Below, piece by piece: positions 25,523 to 33,302 of a stretch of DNA of 64,000 nucleotides (positions are counted from its first letter, which is position 1; every line of letters begins with the position of its first letter). The DNA is from JAGNXB01 sp964471595 (lineage in GTDB: Bacteria; Bacteroidota; Bacteroidia; Chitinophagales; Saprospiraceae). The position numbers and the translations under genes are program-made. Under the pieces are notes generated by a model, which ran no database searches, had not been told where the DNA came from, and was given only the letters and a program-made list of their open reading frames with translations. The stretch covers positions 62,001-126,000 of the forward strand of contig CAYYGN010000002.1 of NCBI GenBank assembly GCA_964471595.1, written 5' to 3'.

Positions 25523-25700
25523 GCCCTTGGGCGTCCACCGTGTTCCATGGACAATGGCGACACCCGCTGCCGCAACACGTCCCGCGTTTCCGATGAAATG
25601 ATTCCGTAAAAACCATGCGTCCATTCTCCAGATAAAAGTCCTCCGGACATAACGGACGGCCCGGCGCGGGGCAAGGGTGTGGATGCTCGGACAAAGGCAA
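25434..25700 (-). CDS. Small DUF5522-type cysteine-motif protein
   Basis: An 88-codon frame whose first half is a good DUF5522 match: LCPEDFYLENGRMVFTESFH followed by KRGTCCGSGCRHCPW. Family members are small proteins that mostly end shortly after the CCGxGCRHCP(F/W/Y) motif and have no known function. Here the frame does not stop there but runs 36 residues further, antisense to the end of the cobalamin adenosyltransferase, as low-complexity sequence. That suggests a lost stop codon or a small frameshift. There is no in-frame ATG upstream; TTG 25700 or 25694 must start it. The gene is divergent from the cysteine operon leader. Confidence 0.65.
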   Translation of the reverse strand: MPLSEHPHPCPAPGRPLCPEDFYLENGRMVFTESFHRKRGTCCGSGCRHCPWNTVDAQGLTPVSRPPLPHPDDGPIHGPGQTGDRKAG

Positions 25701-25724
25701 ATGAAAAAAATTACAACCGGATAC

Positions 25725-25756
25725 TTGACATGTCGGACGCGAACCTGTTAAGTTTG
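25725..25756 (+). promoter_or_regulatory. Promoter of the cysteine operon leader
   Basis: TTGACA at 25725-25730 and TAAGTTTG at 25749-25756 are separated by 21 nt counted from TTG, an excellent fit to the Bacteroidota promoter TTG-N19-21-TAnnTTTG. The start site should fall at about 25761-25763, which is the ATG of the leader peptide. Confidence 0.75.
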
Positions 25757-25760
25757 CGGC

Positions 25761-25820
25761 ATGAAAGTAACGTGTTGCTGCGCTTGTTGTTGCTGTACCG
25801 GCCTAACGGCGGGGAGGTGA
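25761..25820 (+). CDS. Cysteine-rich leader peptide (attenuator uORF)
   Basis: ATG 25761 to TGA 25818 encodes 19 residues, MKVTCCCACCCCTGLTAGR. Seven of the eight codons 5-12 are cysteine (TGT TGC TGC GCT TGT TGT TGC TGT). The ATG starts 4 nt after the -7 box, so the message is probably leaderless and needs no Shine-Dalgarno site. An intrinsic terminator begins 21 nt after the stop and the first gene of a cysteine-synthesis operon follows. This is the layout of ribosome-mediated attenuation, in which stalling at cysteine codons when Cys-tRNA is scarce lets transcription pass. A candidate antiterminator pairs GGGGAG (25811-25816, free if the ribosome stalls in the Cys run, covered if it reaches the stop) with TTCCCC in the terminator arm (25852-25857). 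Confidence 0.85.
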   Translation: MKVTCCCACCCCTGLTAGR

Positions 25821-25841
25821 CCTTATCGTGCAGCAGTATGC

Positions 25842-25881
25842 AAGAAGGCCATTCCCCACGGGAGTGGCCTTCTTGATTTTT
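25842..25881 (+). terminator. Attenuator terminator upstream of the cysteine operon
   Basis: A 15-bp stem (25842-25856 with 25860-25874, one G-U pair, 3-nt loop CAC) is followed by GATTTTTGG. It lies 24 nt before the cysteine synthase ATG and within the leader transcript, so it should stop transcription unless an alternative fold or stalled ribosome prevents it. Confidence 0.85.
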
Positions 25882-25898
25882 GGAAACCGCGAAATGCC

Positions 25899-26855
25899 AT
25901 GAACACCGTTTTGACTTCCATATCGACCCGATTCCGGGGCCAGGGTTTGAAATCCCGTCTCAAAAGGTTGGGTGCCCTGATCGGTAAAACACCCCTCCAT
26001 CGCTTCGATTCGCTGGCGCCGTCTCCAGGCGTAAGCGTCTGGGGCAAATTGGAGTGGTATCAACTCGGAGGTAGTGTCAAAGCACGCGCGGCCTATCGCA
26101 TCATCACAGGGGCCCTGGGTGATGGACAATGGCGGGACGGCCGGCAATTTCTGGATGCTTCCAGTGGCAATACGGGTATCGCCTATGCCTCCATTGCCGC
26201 TTCGTTGGGTATTGGTGTAACCCTTTGCCTGCCGGATAACGCTTCACGGGAAAGGAAATCGATACTCCGTAGTCTCGGTGTCGATGTGATTGCGACAGAC
26301 CCTCTGGCAGGGACGGATGGCGCCCAGGAGGTGGCAGCGGCTTTGTTTCAAGCCCATCCCGACAGATATTGTTATCTCGATCAATACCGGAATCAGGATA
26401 ATTGGAAGGCGCATTTCCACACGACCGCCTGGGAGATATTCCAACAGACTTCCGGGAGTCTTACTCATTTCGTCTGCGGGCTGGGCACAACCGGTTCCTT
26501 TACGGGGACGGCGCGTGCATTGAAACAGATCAACCCTTCCATACGCCGCATCGCCCTTCAACCCGATGGTCCGATGCACGGATTGGAGGGATGGAAACAT
26601 CTTGAAACAGCCCTTGTACCCGGAATATTCGATCCTACCCAGGCCGATGCCACGGAAATTGTCTCCAGTGAAGAAGCCCTGGACATGATCCGGTACATCG
26701 CGCGCCGTGAGGGGCTGCTGATCAGTCCGTCCAGCGCCGCCAATCTGGCAGGTGCCCGCCGGGTAGCCGCAGGTCTTGCCCGTGGCACAGTAGTTACCCT
26801 GCTTCCCGACAACGCCGACAAATACGGCGAAATCTTTCACCCACTCCATCCATGA
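25899..26855 (+). CDS. Cysteine synthase family protein (CysK/CysM-like)
   Basis: A 318-residue fold-type II PLP enzyme. K61 in QLGGSVKARAA forms the Schiff base, SSGNTG (88-93) binds the substrate carboxylate, and GLGTTGS (194-200) binds PLP phosphate. ISPSSAANLAGA replaces the usual SSGAA. Family members join sulfide, or a protein-bound thiocarboxylate, to O-acetylserine or O-phosphoserine. The neighbours (JAMM protease, CysO-like carrier, E1-rhodanese) are those of the mycobacterial CysM-CysO-Mec pathway, so carrier-bound sulfur is the likely donor. Expression is probably set by the cysteine-codon attenuator in front. The stop overlaps the next ATG. Confidence 0.9.
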   Translation: MNTVLTSISTRFRGQGLKSRLKRLGALIGKTPLHRFDSLAPSPGVSVWGKLEWYQLGGSVKARAAYRIITGALGDGQWRDGRQFLDASSGNTGIAYASIAASLGIGVTLCLPDNASRERKSILRSLGVDVIATDPLAGTDGAQEVAAALFQAHPDRYCYLDQYRNQDNWKAHFHTTAWEIFQQTSGSLTHFVCGLGTTGSFTGTARALKQINPSIRRIALQPDGPMHGLEGWKHLETALVPGIFDPTQADATEIVSSEEALDMIRYIARREGLLISPSSAANLAGARRVAAGLARGTVVTLLPDNADKYGEIFHPLHP

Positions 26856-27280
26856 AACCGCCCATGAAACTGCGCATCCAAAAACAGGTTATGAGCGAAA
26901 TATTTCGCCACGCCATGGCCGACTTCCCGGACGAATGTTGTGGATTTCTTTACGGCACCGAAGAAGGCGGCCGGCTGATCCATGATGTGCGTCGTGCACC
27001 CAATGCACGGCAAGGCGACAAGCGCCGACGTTTTACCATCGATCCGGCCGATTACCTCAAAGCCGAGACTTTTGCCCGGGACAACGGGGTTTCCCTGTTG
27101 GGCATTTACCACTCGCATCCCATGCACCCCGCGATCGCTTCCGAGCATGATCTGAAGCAGGCCATGCCTTACTTCTCCTATGTCATCGTGTCAGTTTTCG
27201 AGGACAGAGTGGAGGAGCTTAGAAGCTTTCGCCTGCATGACTCCGGCCAACATTTTGAAGAAGAATGGGTACAATCCTGA
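26852..27280 (+). CDS. M67-family JAMM/MPN+ metallopeptidase (Mec-like)
   Basis: A 142-residue zinc peptidase. The JAMM residues are complete: E28 in PDECCGFLYG, HSHP at 87-90, S97 and D100 (HSHPMHPAIASEHD). In mycobacteria Mec+ cuts cysteine off CysO-cysteine; in thioquinolobactin synthesis QbsD trims residues after the Gly-Gly of QbsE. Here the next gene encodes a carrier with a tail after Gly-Gly, so the enzyme may trim the precursor, release cysteine from it, or both. ATG 26852 overlaps the stop of the cysteine synthase; ATG 26864 is an alternative. Confidence 0.9.
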   Translation: MKPPMKLRIQKQVMSEIFRHAMADFPDECCGFLYGTEEGGRLIHDVRRAPNARQGDKRRRFTIDPADYLKAETFARDNGVSLLGIYHSHPMHPAIASEHDLKQAMPYFSYVIVSVFEDRVEELRSFRLHDSGQHFEEEWVQS

Positions 27281-27293
27281 AATCAATCATCTT

Positions 27294-27584
27294 ATGGCAA
27301 CATTTCTCATTCCAACGCCTTTGCGGAAATTCGCGGGCAATCAGTCTTCCGTCACCGTCAGCGCCGAACGCATGGACCAGGCGATCCATACGCTTGTCGC
27401 TCAGCACCCTGACCTGGGTCGTCATCTTCTGGATCCGGAACGGAATATCCGTTCCTTTGTCCGTATCTATGTAGGAGATACCGACTTCAGGGAACTCCAG
27501 GGGGAACAAACGCCTTTGGCGGATCATTCGGTGGTCAGTATCATACCCGCCATCGCCGGCGGATGCGAATGCAATCAGCCATGA
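27294..27584 (+). CDS. ThiS/MoaD/CysO-like sulfur-carrier protein with C-terminal tail
   Basis: A 96-residue ubiquitin-fold carrier (MATFLIPTPLRKFAGNQSSV, later FVRIYVGDTDFRELQ and SVVSIIPAIAGG). The di-glycine at 89-90 should become a thiocarboxylate, but it is followed by six residues, CECNQP, so the protein must be cut before activation. The adjacent JAMM peptidase is the obvious candidate, by analogy with QbsE/QbsD. Two cysteines in the tail directly after Gly-Gly are notable in a cysteine operon. ATG 27294 is chosen over the longer frame because it starts the ubiquitin-like fold. The stop overlaps the next ATG. Confidence 0.88.
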   Translation: MATFLIPTPLRKFAGNQSSVTVSAERMDQAIHTLVAQHPDLGRHLLDPERNIRSFVRIYVGDTDFRELQGEQTPLADHSVVSIIPAIAGGCECNQP

Positions 27585-28729
27585 AAGAGCTGTCATCCAA
27601 CCATGCCTTCAGCCCTGCCGAATTTGCCCGATATTCAAGGCATATCATCATTCCTGAGTTTGGGTTGGCCGGTCAGCAAAAGCTGAAAAACGCCCGCGTG
27701 CTGGTGATCGGCTCGGGAGGACTGGGCAGCCCTGTCCTTCTGTATCTGGCTGCCGCCGGGGTCGGACATATCGGTATCGTGGACTTTGACCGTGTGGATG
27801 ACAGCAACCTGCAGAGACAGGTACTGTTTTCTACGTCGGATATCGGAAAATCCAAAGCCCGGCAGGCCAGGGAAAGAGTACTTGCCCTCAATCCACACAT
27901 TGAAGTAACGGTGCATGAAACCCGCCTGGACAGCAACAACGCCCGGGAAATCATTCGCCAGTACGATGTGGTGGCCGATGGCACGGACAATTTTCCCACG
28001 CGTTATCTCGTCAACGATGCATGCGTTTTGGAAGACAAAACCAATGTCTATGCCTCCATCTTTCAGTTTGAAGGGCAGGTTTCGGTGTTCAATGCCTTGT
28101 TGACGGACGGCGGACGCGGCCCCAATTACCGGGATCTTTTTCCCGAACCCCCGCCTCCCGGTCTGGTACCAAGTTGCTCGGAAGGCGGTGTCCTCGGCGT
28201 TCTACCCGGTATTATAGGCAGCATGCAGGCTCTGGAAGTCATCAAGGTCATCACCGGTGTCGGCGACCCCCTGGTAGGCAGGATTTTCCTCTTTGATGCG
28301 GCAACCTTCCAGACCCGCATTCTGCGCGTCTCCAAACGCCAGGAAACCGTTGTGACCGGTCTGATCGATTACCAACTGTTTTGTGGCCTCGATCAGGTCC
28401 GCGAAGCCGAGGTGCCGGAGATCGATGTCCAGTCTTTCGAGTCCCTTCGCACCTCTGGTGAGCCCTTCCAGCTTATTGATGTCCGTGAACCCCATGAATA
28501 CGAAATCGCTCACCTGGATGGCGAATTGATCCCGGTGGGTATCATTGGAGAACACCTGGACAGGATCGCCACGGACAGGAAGGTCATCGTTCACTGCCGG
28601 AGTGGTGTTCGCAGTGCCAAGGCCATTCGTCTTTTGCAGGAATTGGGTTTTCAGGGCGAGCTGATCAATCTGAAAGGGGGAATACTGGCATATGCCAGAG
28701 AGATCGACAACGCATTACCGGTTTACTGA
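27581..28729 (+). CDS. E1-like adenylyltransferase/sulfurtransferase with rhodanese domain (MoeB/MoeZ type)
   Basis: A 382-residue two-domain enzyme. The ThiF/MoeB domain has the ATP loop VIGSGGLGSP (42-51), QRQVLF with the catalytic arginine, ADGTDNFPTRYLVND (132-146) and SCSEGGVLG with the conserved cysteine C199. The MoeB zinc CxxC pairs are not present. The C-terminal rhodanese domain carries the persulfide cysteine C339 in VHCRSGVRSAK. It would adenylate the carrier's C-terminal glycine and then hand it sulfur, as MoeZ does for CysO. ATG 27581 makes an ATGA overlap with the carrier gene; two upstream ATGs are less likely. Confidence 0.92.
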   Translation: MKELSSNHAFSPAEFARYSRHIIIPEFGLAGQQKLKNARVLVIGSGGLGSPVLLYLAAAGVGHIGIVDFDRVDDSNLQRQVLFSTSDIGKSKARQARERVLALNPHIEVTVHETRLDSNNAREIIRQYDVVADGTDNFPTRYLVNDACVLEDKTNVYASIFQFEGQVSVFNALLTDGGRGPNYRDLFPEPPPPGLVPSCSEGGVLGVLPGIIGSMQALEVIKVITGVGDPLVGRIFLFDAATFQTRILRVSKRQETVVTGLIDYQLFCGLDQVREAEVPEIDVQSFESLRTSGEPFQLIDVREPHEYEIAHLDGELIPVGIIGEHLDRIATDRKVIVHCRSGVRSAKAIRLLQELGFQGELINLKGGILAYAREIDNALPVY

Positions 28730-28823
28730 CCGGTCCTGGTCCTGAACAACGGCATGGGAGTCTGAAACTTTCGGCGTTTGGTGGCTTTTCGGAACGACAG
28801 GGTGATTTGCCCGGATGGGCCGA

Positions 28824-29387
28824 TCACACCGTGGCCAGTTGGGTCTGACGCTGATTGATGAGGAACCATCCGCCAAACAAAACCGCATTGAAGAAGAAAT
28901 CTCCGGCTATGGTTCCGCCGAAGAAGGGGAGAGCGGCCGTGTAGCAGGCCAGCAGGCCGGTGACATCCATGGCATAGGGACCCAGGGGAGACAACCAGTA
29001 AGCCAGATTGGACACCAGGAAGAAAAGCAAGGAGGCAAGCAGGGATAAGCCGGCGATTTTCCGTGGATCCATTCTGCGGACGGTCATCCTGCCGAGGAGA
29101 AAAACCGTGGCAAATCCCAGTAGCGCCCCGGTATCTCCATACCAGCGAAAACCTTCATAAAGGCCGGCATACAAGGTATTGTTGAGTATCAGGTCACTGA
29201 TCCAAAGGGCAGCGAAAGGAATCACCCAGGAGAACCGTTGCTGGCTGAAAACAGCGCCGGCAAACAACGCCATGCCACCGATGGGGGTGAAATTGTGCGG
29301 GTGGGGCAGAAGCCGGCTCAAAGCGGCTGCGATCACCAAAGCGGTGGCGAATAGAACCAGGGAAGGAGATGTCACTTTCGATTTCAT
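28824..29387 (-). CDS. DUF6580 family integral membrane protein
   Basis: A 187-residue membrane protein with about five or six helices and the family pattern LLPHPHNFTPIGGMALFAGA, then ALWISDLILNNTLYAG and LACYTAALPFFGGTIAGDFF. DUF6580 proteins look like small ECF-S-type substrate-binding membrane proteins, but no function is established. ATG 29387 (MKSKVTSPS) is preferred over the ATG at 29450, which is beyond the divergent promoter region. It lies divergently from the CPBP gene. Confidence 0.8.
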   Translation of the reverse strand: MKSKVTSPSLVLFATALVIAAALSRLLPHPHNFTPIGGMALFAGAVFSQQRFSWVIPFAALWISDLILNNTLYAGLYEGFRWYGDTGALLGFATVFLLGRMTVRRMDPRKIAGLSLLASLLFFLVSNLAYWLSPLGPYAMDVTGLLACYTAALPFFGGTIAGDFFFNAVLFGGWFLINQRQTQLATV

Positions 29388-29460
29388 GGAAGCAAAATTA
29401 GGGTATCGCGTCCAATGTCTGTCCATCTTGGCTATTTTCGCCCTCCACAATCCTTTGGCG

Positions 29461-30417
29461 ATGTTCTTTCAGGCGGCGCGTTCCGGGCGCAATGAGTGGT
29501 GGCTTTACCTGATGGGTATCGTACTTGTGTCCCTGGGCTTCATACTGGGACAAGTGCCTCTGGTCCTCGTTTTGCTGGCAGGGTCGCTGTCTTCCGGCTA
29601 CTCTTCCGATCTGGAAACTTTCTCGAAAACAATGGATTTCGAGTCGGTAGGTATTGACCCTAATGCCGGTCTCGCCCTTCTACTTACTCAGTTTGTGGTT
29701 GCGCTTGGTTTTCTGTGGGTTGTGATCAAATACCTCCACCAACGCAACGTGGTATCCCTGGTGAATGCATTTGGACGGGTGAGGTGGCCCAGGTTCTTCT
29801 TCGGCCTCGGCGTATGGGGGGGAATCGGTCTGGTGGCCGAAGTCATTTCCTGGCTGTCGGACCCGGAGGCCTACGTTTGGCAGGGAAACCTCGCCTCTTT
29901 TCTTCCCTTGCTTGTCGTTGCGCTTCTTCTCATTCCGATACAAACCAGCTTTGAAGAACTTTTCATCCGTGGTTATATTCTGCAGGGCATCGGCCTGGTG
30001 ACAGGGTCCCGCTGGGCCGCTGTTTTGATTTCCAGTCTGGTATTCATGTCCCTCCATCTCATGAACCCGGAGATAGCCCGGTTCGGTATTGGTATCATGA
30101 CCTTTTACTACTTCCTTGTTGCTGTTTTCCTTGCGGTCATCACGCTGCTGGATGATGGTCTCGAACTGGCACTCGGAATCCATGCCGCTACCAATCTCTT
30201 TGGCGCCCTGGCCGTGACTTATGAAGGGAGTGCCCTCCAAACGCCGGCTCTGTTTCGATTGGATGCCCCTGATGCCAGACTTATCCTCGTGCAAACCATT
30301 GTGGCGATCGCGGTGTTTTTTCTGCTGGCGCGCCGTCGATTCAGCTGGAATGATTGGTCCCGACTGCATGCCCCCATCACGACGATGGAAAAGCCGGATG
30401 GTGAACAACCTCAATGA
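29461..30417 (+). CDS. CPBP-family intramembrane glutamic endopeptidase
   Basis: A 318-residue protein with about eight membrane helices. The CPBP/Abi catalytic motifs are present: SFEELFIRGYIL (EExxxR), SSLVFMSLHLMNP (first histidine) and LGIHAATNLFG (HxxxN). Family members include Rce1-like prenyl-protein proteases, and many bacterial ones have unknown substrates. The frame opens at 29179, but ATG 29461 gives a proper amphipathic start and follows a TATTTTCG box at 29433-29440. The stop overlaps the next ATG, so it is coupled to the M1 peptidase. Confidence 0.85.
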   Translation: MFFQAARSGRNEWWLYLMGIVLVSLGFILGQVPLVLVLLAGSLSSGYSSDLETFSKTMDFESVGIDPNAGLALLLTQFVVALGFLWVVIKYLHQRNVVSLVNAFGRVRWPRFFFGLGVWGGIGLVAEVISWLSDPEAYVWQGNLASFLPLLVVALLLIPIQTSFEELFIRGYILQGIGLVTGSRWAAVLISSLVFMSLHLMNPEIARFGIGIMTFYYFLVAVFLAVITLLDDGLELALGIHAATNLFGALAVTYEGSALQTPALFRLDAPDARLILVQTIVAIAVFFLLARRRFSWNDWSRLHAPITTMEKPDGEQPQ

Positions 30418-32333
30418 TTGACGTGAAGCTGCATTTTCTTTGTTCCGTTTTGGTCATCCACATGGCCGCTTTGCCAGTCCTGAATGCCCGTGAAGGATAC
30501 TGGCAACAAAGAATTCATTGTGAAATGGACATCCGCTTTGATGTCAAAAATCATCGTTATACCGGGACACAACGTCTTGTCTATCAAAACAATTCTCCGG
30601 ATACGCTCGACCGGATTTACTACCATCTGTACTTCAATGCCTTCCAGCCGGGAAGCGAAATGATTTCCTGGACAGAACGGTTGCCCGATCCCGATATCCG
30701 GATACTGAGCCGGTTCAAGACGCTGACAGCCGATGAAGTGGGATACCTCCGCGTCCATAGCCTGGCACAGGAGGGAGCTCCGGTACCCTACCGGGAAAGC
30801 AGAACCATCCTGGAAGTCACGCTGGCCAGGCCCGTTCCACCAGGTCAGTCAACCGTCCTGGACATGACATTCGACGCGCAGGTCCCTGTTCAGATCAGGC
30901 GCTCGGGGCGCTTCAATGCGGAAGGTATTCATTACTCCATGGCACAGTGGTTTCCCAAAGTGTGCAATTACGACCACCGGGGATGGCATGCCCATCCTTA
31001 TGTACAACGCGAATTCTATGGCGTTTGGGGAGATTACGATGTCCGCATTACCATCGACAAGCGATACATCCTGGGGGCTACGGGTTACCTGCAAAATCCT
31101 CAGGAAGTCGGCGCCGGATATGAGGATACGTCCCTGCCTGTGGTGGCATCCGAAGGGCCGTTGAAAACCTGGCATTTTTTTGCACCGAATGTGCACGATT
31201 TCGTCTGGACCGCGGATCCCCGATATACCCATACCCGGCGCATCATGCACGACGGGACCGAATTTCATTTTCTGTATGTGGCCACCCGGGAGAACCGGGA
31301 AGCCTGGGAGGCATTGCCAGCCCTGATGGATTCCGCCTTGTTCCACATCAACCGCCGGTTTGGTTCTTACCCTTACCGCCAATACAGCATCCTTCAAGGA
31401 GGAGACGGCGGCATGGAGTATCCCATGGCTACCCTGATCACCGGAAATCGACCCTTGCACAGTCTGGTTGGCGTATCGGTCCACGAACTGTTGCACATGT
31501 GGTACCAGATGACACTGGGCTTCAATGAATCTTATTACGCGTGGATGGACGAAGGTTTTACCTCTTATGCCGCCAACGAGATCATGGCCGAATTGTTCCC
31601 GCTGGAAGACGCCCTCGCGGTCCAAAGAAGCAGCTATTACGGTTATTTCGGTTTGGTGCGCTCGGGCATGGAGGAGCCCCTTTCCACCCATGCCGATCAC
31701 TATTTGTCCAATTTCGCCTATGGCGCCGGCGTGTACAACAAAGGCGCAGTATTCCTCCACCAGCTCGGGTATATCATGGGGGCGGAAGCGCTCGAAGAGA
31801 CCCTGCTGGCCTTTTATCACGAATGGAAATTCAAGCATCCTACCGATCTGGATTTCATCCGTACAGCGGAGAAAATATCCGGGCTGGAACTCGACTGGTA
31901 TCTGGATTACTGGGTGTATTCGACAAAAACCATCGATTACACGATTGACAGTGTGTGGTTTGAAAAGGAGAGGTTGCATGTCGCCTTCCGTCAATCGGGA
32001 ACGATGCCCATGCCTCTGGATGTAGTCATCAGAGATAGCCAGGGTCAGATCACGCGCATTGTCATCCCGCTGGACATCATGCGTGGCGGAAAGCGACGCG
32101 ACCGGCTTTTCTCCTTGGATTACATCGCCCCCGAATGGCCCTGGACCTCAGAAAAATATGTCCTTCAACTATCGGGGATGTGGCCGGCGGGTCCGATTAC
32201 TGTTGCCATAGATCCATCCAGGCGCCTGGCCGATACAGACACTTCGGGGAATACCCTTACCTGGGTCAAGCCTGACGCAGATGGGCCGTCAGAAAATGAC
32301 GCATCCGGTTCAAGGCCTGGTAGCGGTGGCTGA
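30414..32333 (+). CDS. Secreted M1-family metallopeptidase
   Basis: A 639-residue gluzincin. A signal peptide (LHFLCSVLVIHMAALPVLNA) precedes an N-terminal beta domain. The catalytic zinc site is HELLHMWY with the third ligand in WMDEGFTSY, and GGMEYP takes the place of the GxMEN exopeptidase motif. The aminopeptidase-N C-terminal array is short. It probably cleaves peptides in the periplasm or outside. The stop lies 68 nt inside the convergent rdgB gene, so the last residues (SENDASGSRPGSGG) read antisense to it and may be a drifted C-terminus. Confidence 0.88.
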   Translation: MIDVKLHFLCSVLVIHMAALPVLNAREGYWQQRIHCEMDIRFDVKNHRYTGTQRLVYQNNSPDTLDRIYYHLYFNAFQPGSEMISWTERLPDPDIRILSRFKTLTADEVGYLRVHSLAQEGAPVPYRESRTILEVTLARPVPPGQSTVLDMTFDAQVPVQIRRSGRFNAEGIHYSMAQWFPKVCNYDHRGWHAHPYVQREFYGVWGDYDVRITIDKRYILGATGYLQNPQEVGAGYEDTSLPVVASEGPLKTWHFFAPNVHDFVWTADPRYTHTRRIMHDGTEFHFLYVATRENREAWEALPALMDSALFHINRRFGSYPYRQYSILQGGDGGMEYPMATLITGNRPLHSLVGVSVHELLHMWYQMTLGFNESYYAWMDEGFTSYAANEIMAELFPLEDALAVQRSSYYGYFGLVRSGMEEPLSTHADHYLSNFAYGAGVYNKGAVFLHQLGYIMGAEALEETLLAFYHEWKFKHPTDLDFIRTAEKISGLELDWYLDYWVYSTKTIDYTIDSVWFEKERLHVAFRQSGTMPMPLDVVIRDSQGQITRIVIPLDIMRGGKRRDRLFSLDYIAPEWPWTSEKYVLQLSGMWPAGPITVAIDPSRRLADTDTSGNTLTWVKPDADGPSENDASGSRPGSGG

Positions 32334-32856
32334 TGCCGGCTTTGACGGAAGGAGGCAATTCGGCGAATGTGTTCGCATATCCCTCGGGGATGAAAACGGG
32401 ATCATAGCCAAAGCCCCCTGTCCCTGCAGGCATGGTCGTAATCCTGCCTGTGATCTCGCCTTCAAACATATGGCACTCCTCCTTCCACCAAAGGGCTATG
32501 ACGGTGCGAAAACGGGCTGACCGATCGGCGACGCTACCCAATTCATCCAACAATCGTTGCATTTTGACCTCCGGCGGGGCATTGGGTCCGGCATATCTGG
32601 CCGTATGAACCCCGGGTGCACCCCCAAGGGCCACTACTTCCAAACCCGTGTCCTCCGCGAAGCACGTCAGTCCTAAGCGCTGGTAGATATGGGTGGCTTT
32701 TTCGCGCGCGTTGTCCTCCAATGTGTTTCCGTTCTCGGGCAAGACATCATGGATTCCGACATCCTTCAGGGATTTGATCATCCATTGGGGACCAAGGATG
32801 ACCTGCGCCTCACTGACCTTGTGGCTGTTTTGGGTGGCAAACAACAAGGACATCAT
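32266..32856 (-). CDS. rdgB: RdgB/HAM1 non-canonical purine NTP pyrophosphatase
   Basis: A 196-residue Ham1-fold house-cleaning enzyme that hydrolyses dITP/XTP to the monophosphate. Motifs: LLFATQNSHKVSEA at the start, NTLEDNAREKA, CFAEDTGLEVVALGGAPGVH, ARYAG, GTGGFGYDPVF and ISHRYQALNRM. The start ATG 32856 overlaps the stop of the upstream unknown gene and is one codon before a second ATG (32853), so either may be used. Convergent with the M1 peptidase. Confidence 0.93.
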   Translation of the reverse strand: MMSLLFATQNSHKVSEAQVILGPQWMIKSLKDVGIHDVLPENGNTLEDNAREKATHIYQRLGLTCFAEDTGLEVVALGGAPGVHTARYAGPNAPPEVKMQRLLDELGSVADRSARFRTVIALWWKEECHMFEGEITGRITTMPAGTGGFGYDPVFIPEGYANTFAELPPSVKAGISHRYQALNRMRHFLTAHLRQA

Positions 32857-33302
32857 GATCGGCGGGTTTCCTCCAGACAAGCTTTCATGGCATTCCAGAA
32901 TCCCGTTTTGACCTCAGGTGAGGCACCGGCCAAAACCGAAGGCTTTTCGGTGCGGAGCAGAAAGGTGCCTTTCCAACGGACCCCCTGGTGACGGGTCAGC
33001 AGGGACTGAAATCCGATTTGGCCGGCTTCGATACCGCACAGAACAATTCCTGCCGGCATACTCCCGGTTGTCAGCGACTGTGCCAGGGACACGGAATGGC
33101 GCACCACAAGCCATGACAAGGTATCTTCGGCATTCATCCCCAGTCGTTCACAAATTCTTGAAAAAATGGACTGCGCCGACAGGATTTCACCTTCATCCGG
33201 TACCACGATCAACCATTTGTCCTTCAAAGAGGAAGCATCCAGGTCTTTCGGCCTTTCCGGAATCCGCAGGAGAGGCTTGATGCACGCATTCTTGTTAATC
33301 AA
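32853..33302 (-). CDS. Conserved hypothetical protein upstream of rdgB
   Basis: A 149-residue cytoplasmic protein. It has no signal, no membrane helix and no motif I recognise. Visible segments are LIVVPDEGEILSAQSIFSRI, AEDTLSWLVVRHSVSLAQSL and LLRTEKPSVLAGASPEVKTG, with a mixed alpha/beta look. The ATGA overlap with rdgB, good codon pattern and normal composition argue for a real gene. It is absent from families known to me; possibly it is a small DNA-metabolism or replication-clamp accessory protein, but nothing proves this. Confidence 0.65.
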   Translation of the reverse strand: MINKNACIKPLLRIPERPKDLDASSLKDKWLIVVPDEGEILSAQSIFSRICERLGMNAEDTLSWLVVRHSVSLAQSLTTGSMPAGIVLCGIEAGQIGFQSLLTRHQGVRWKGTFLLRTEKPSVLAGASPEVKTGFWNAMKACLEETRRS

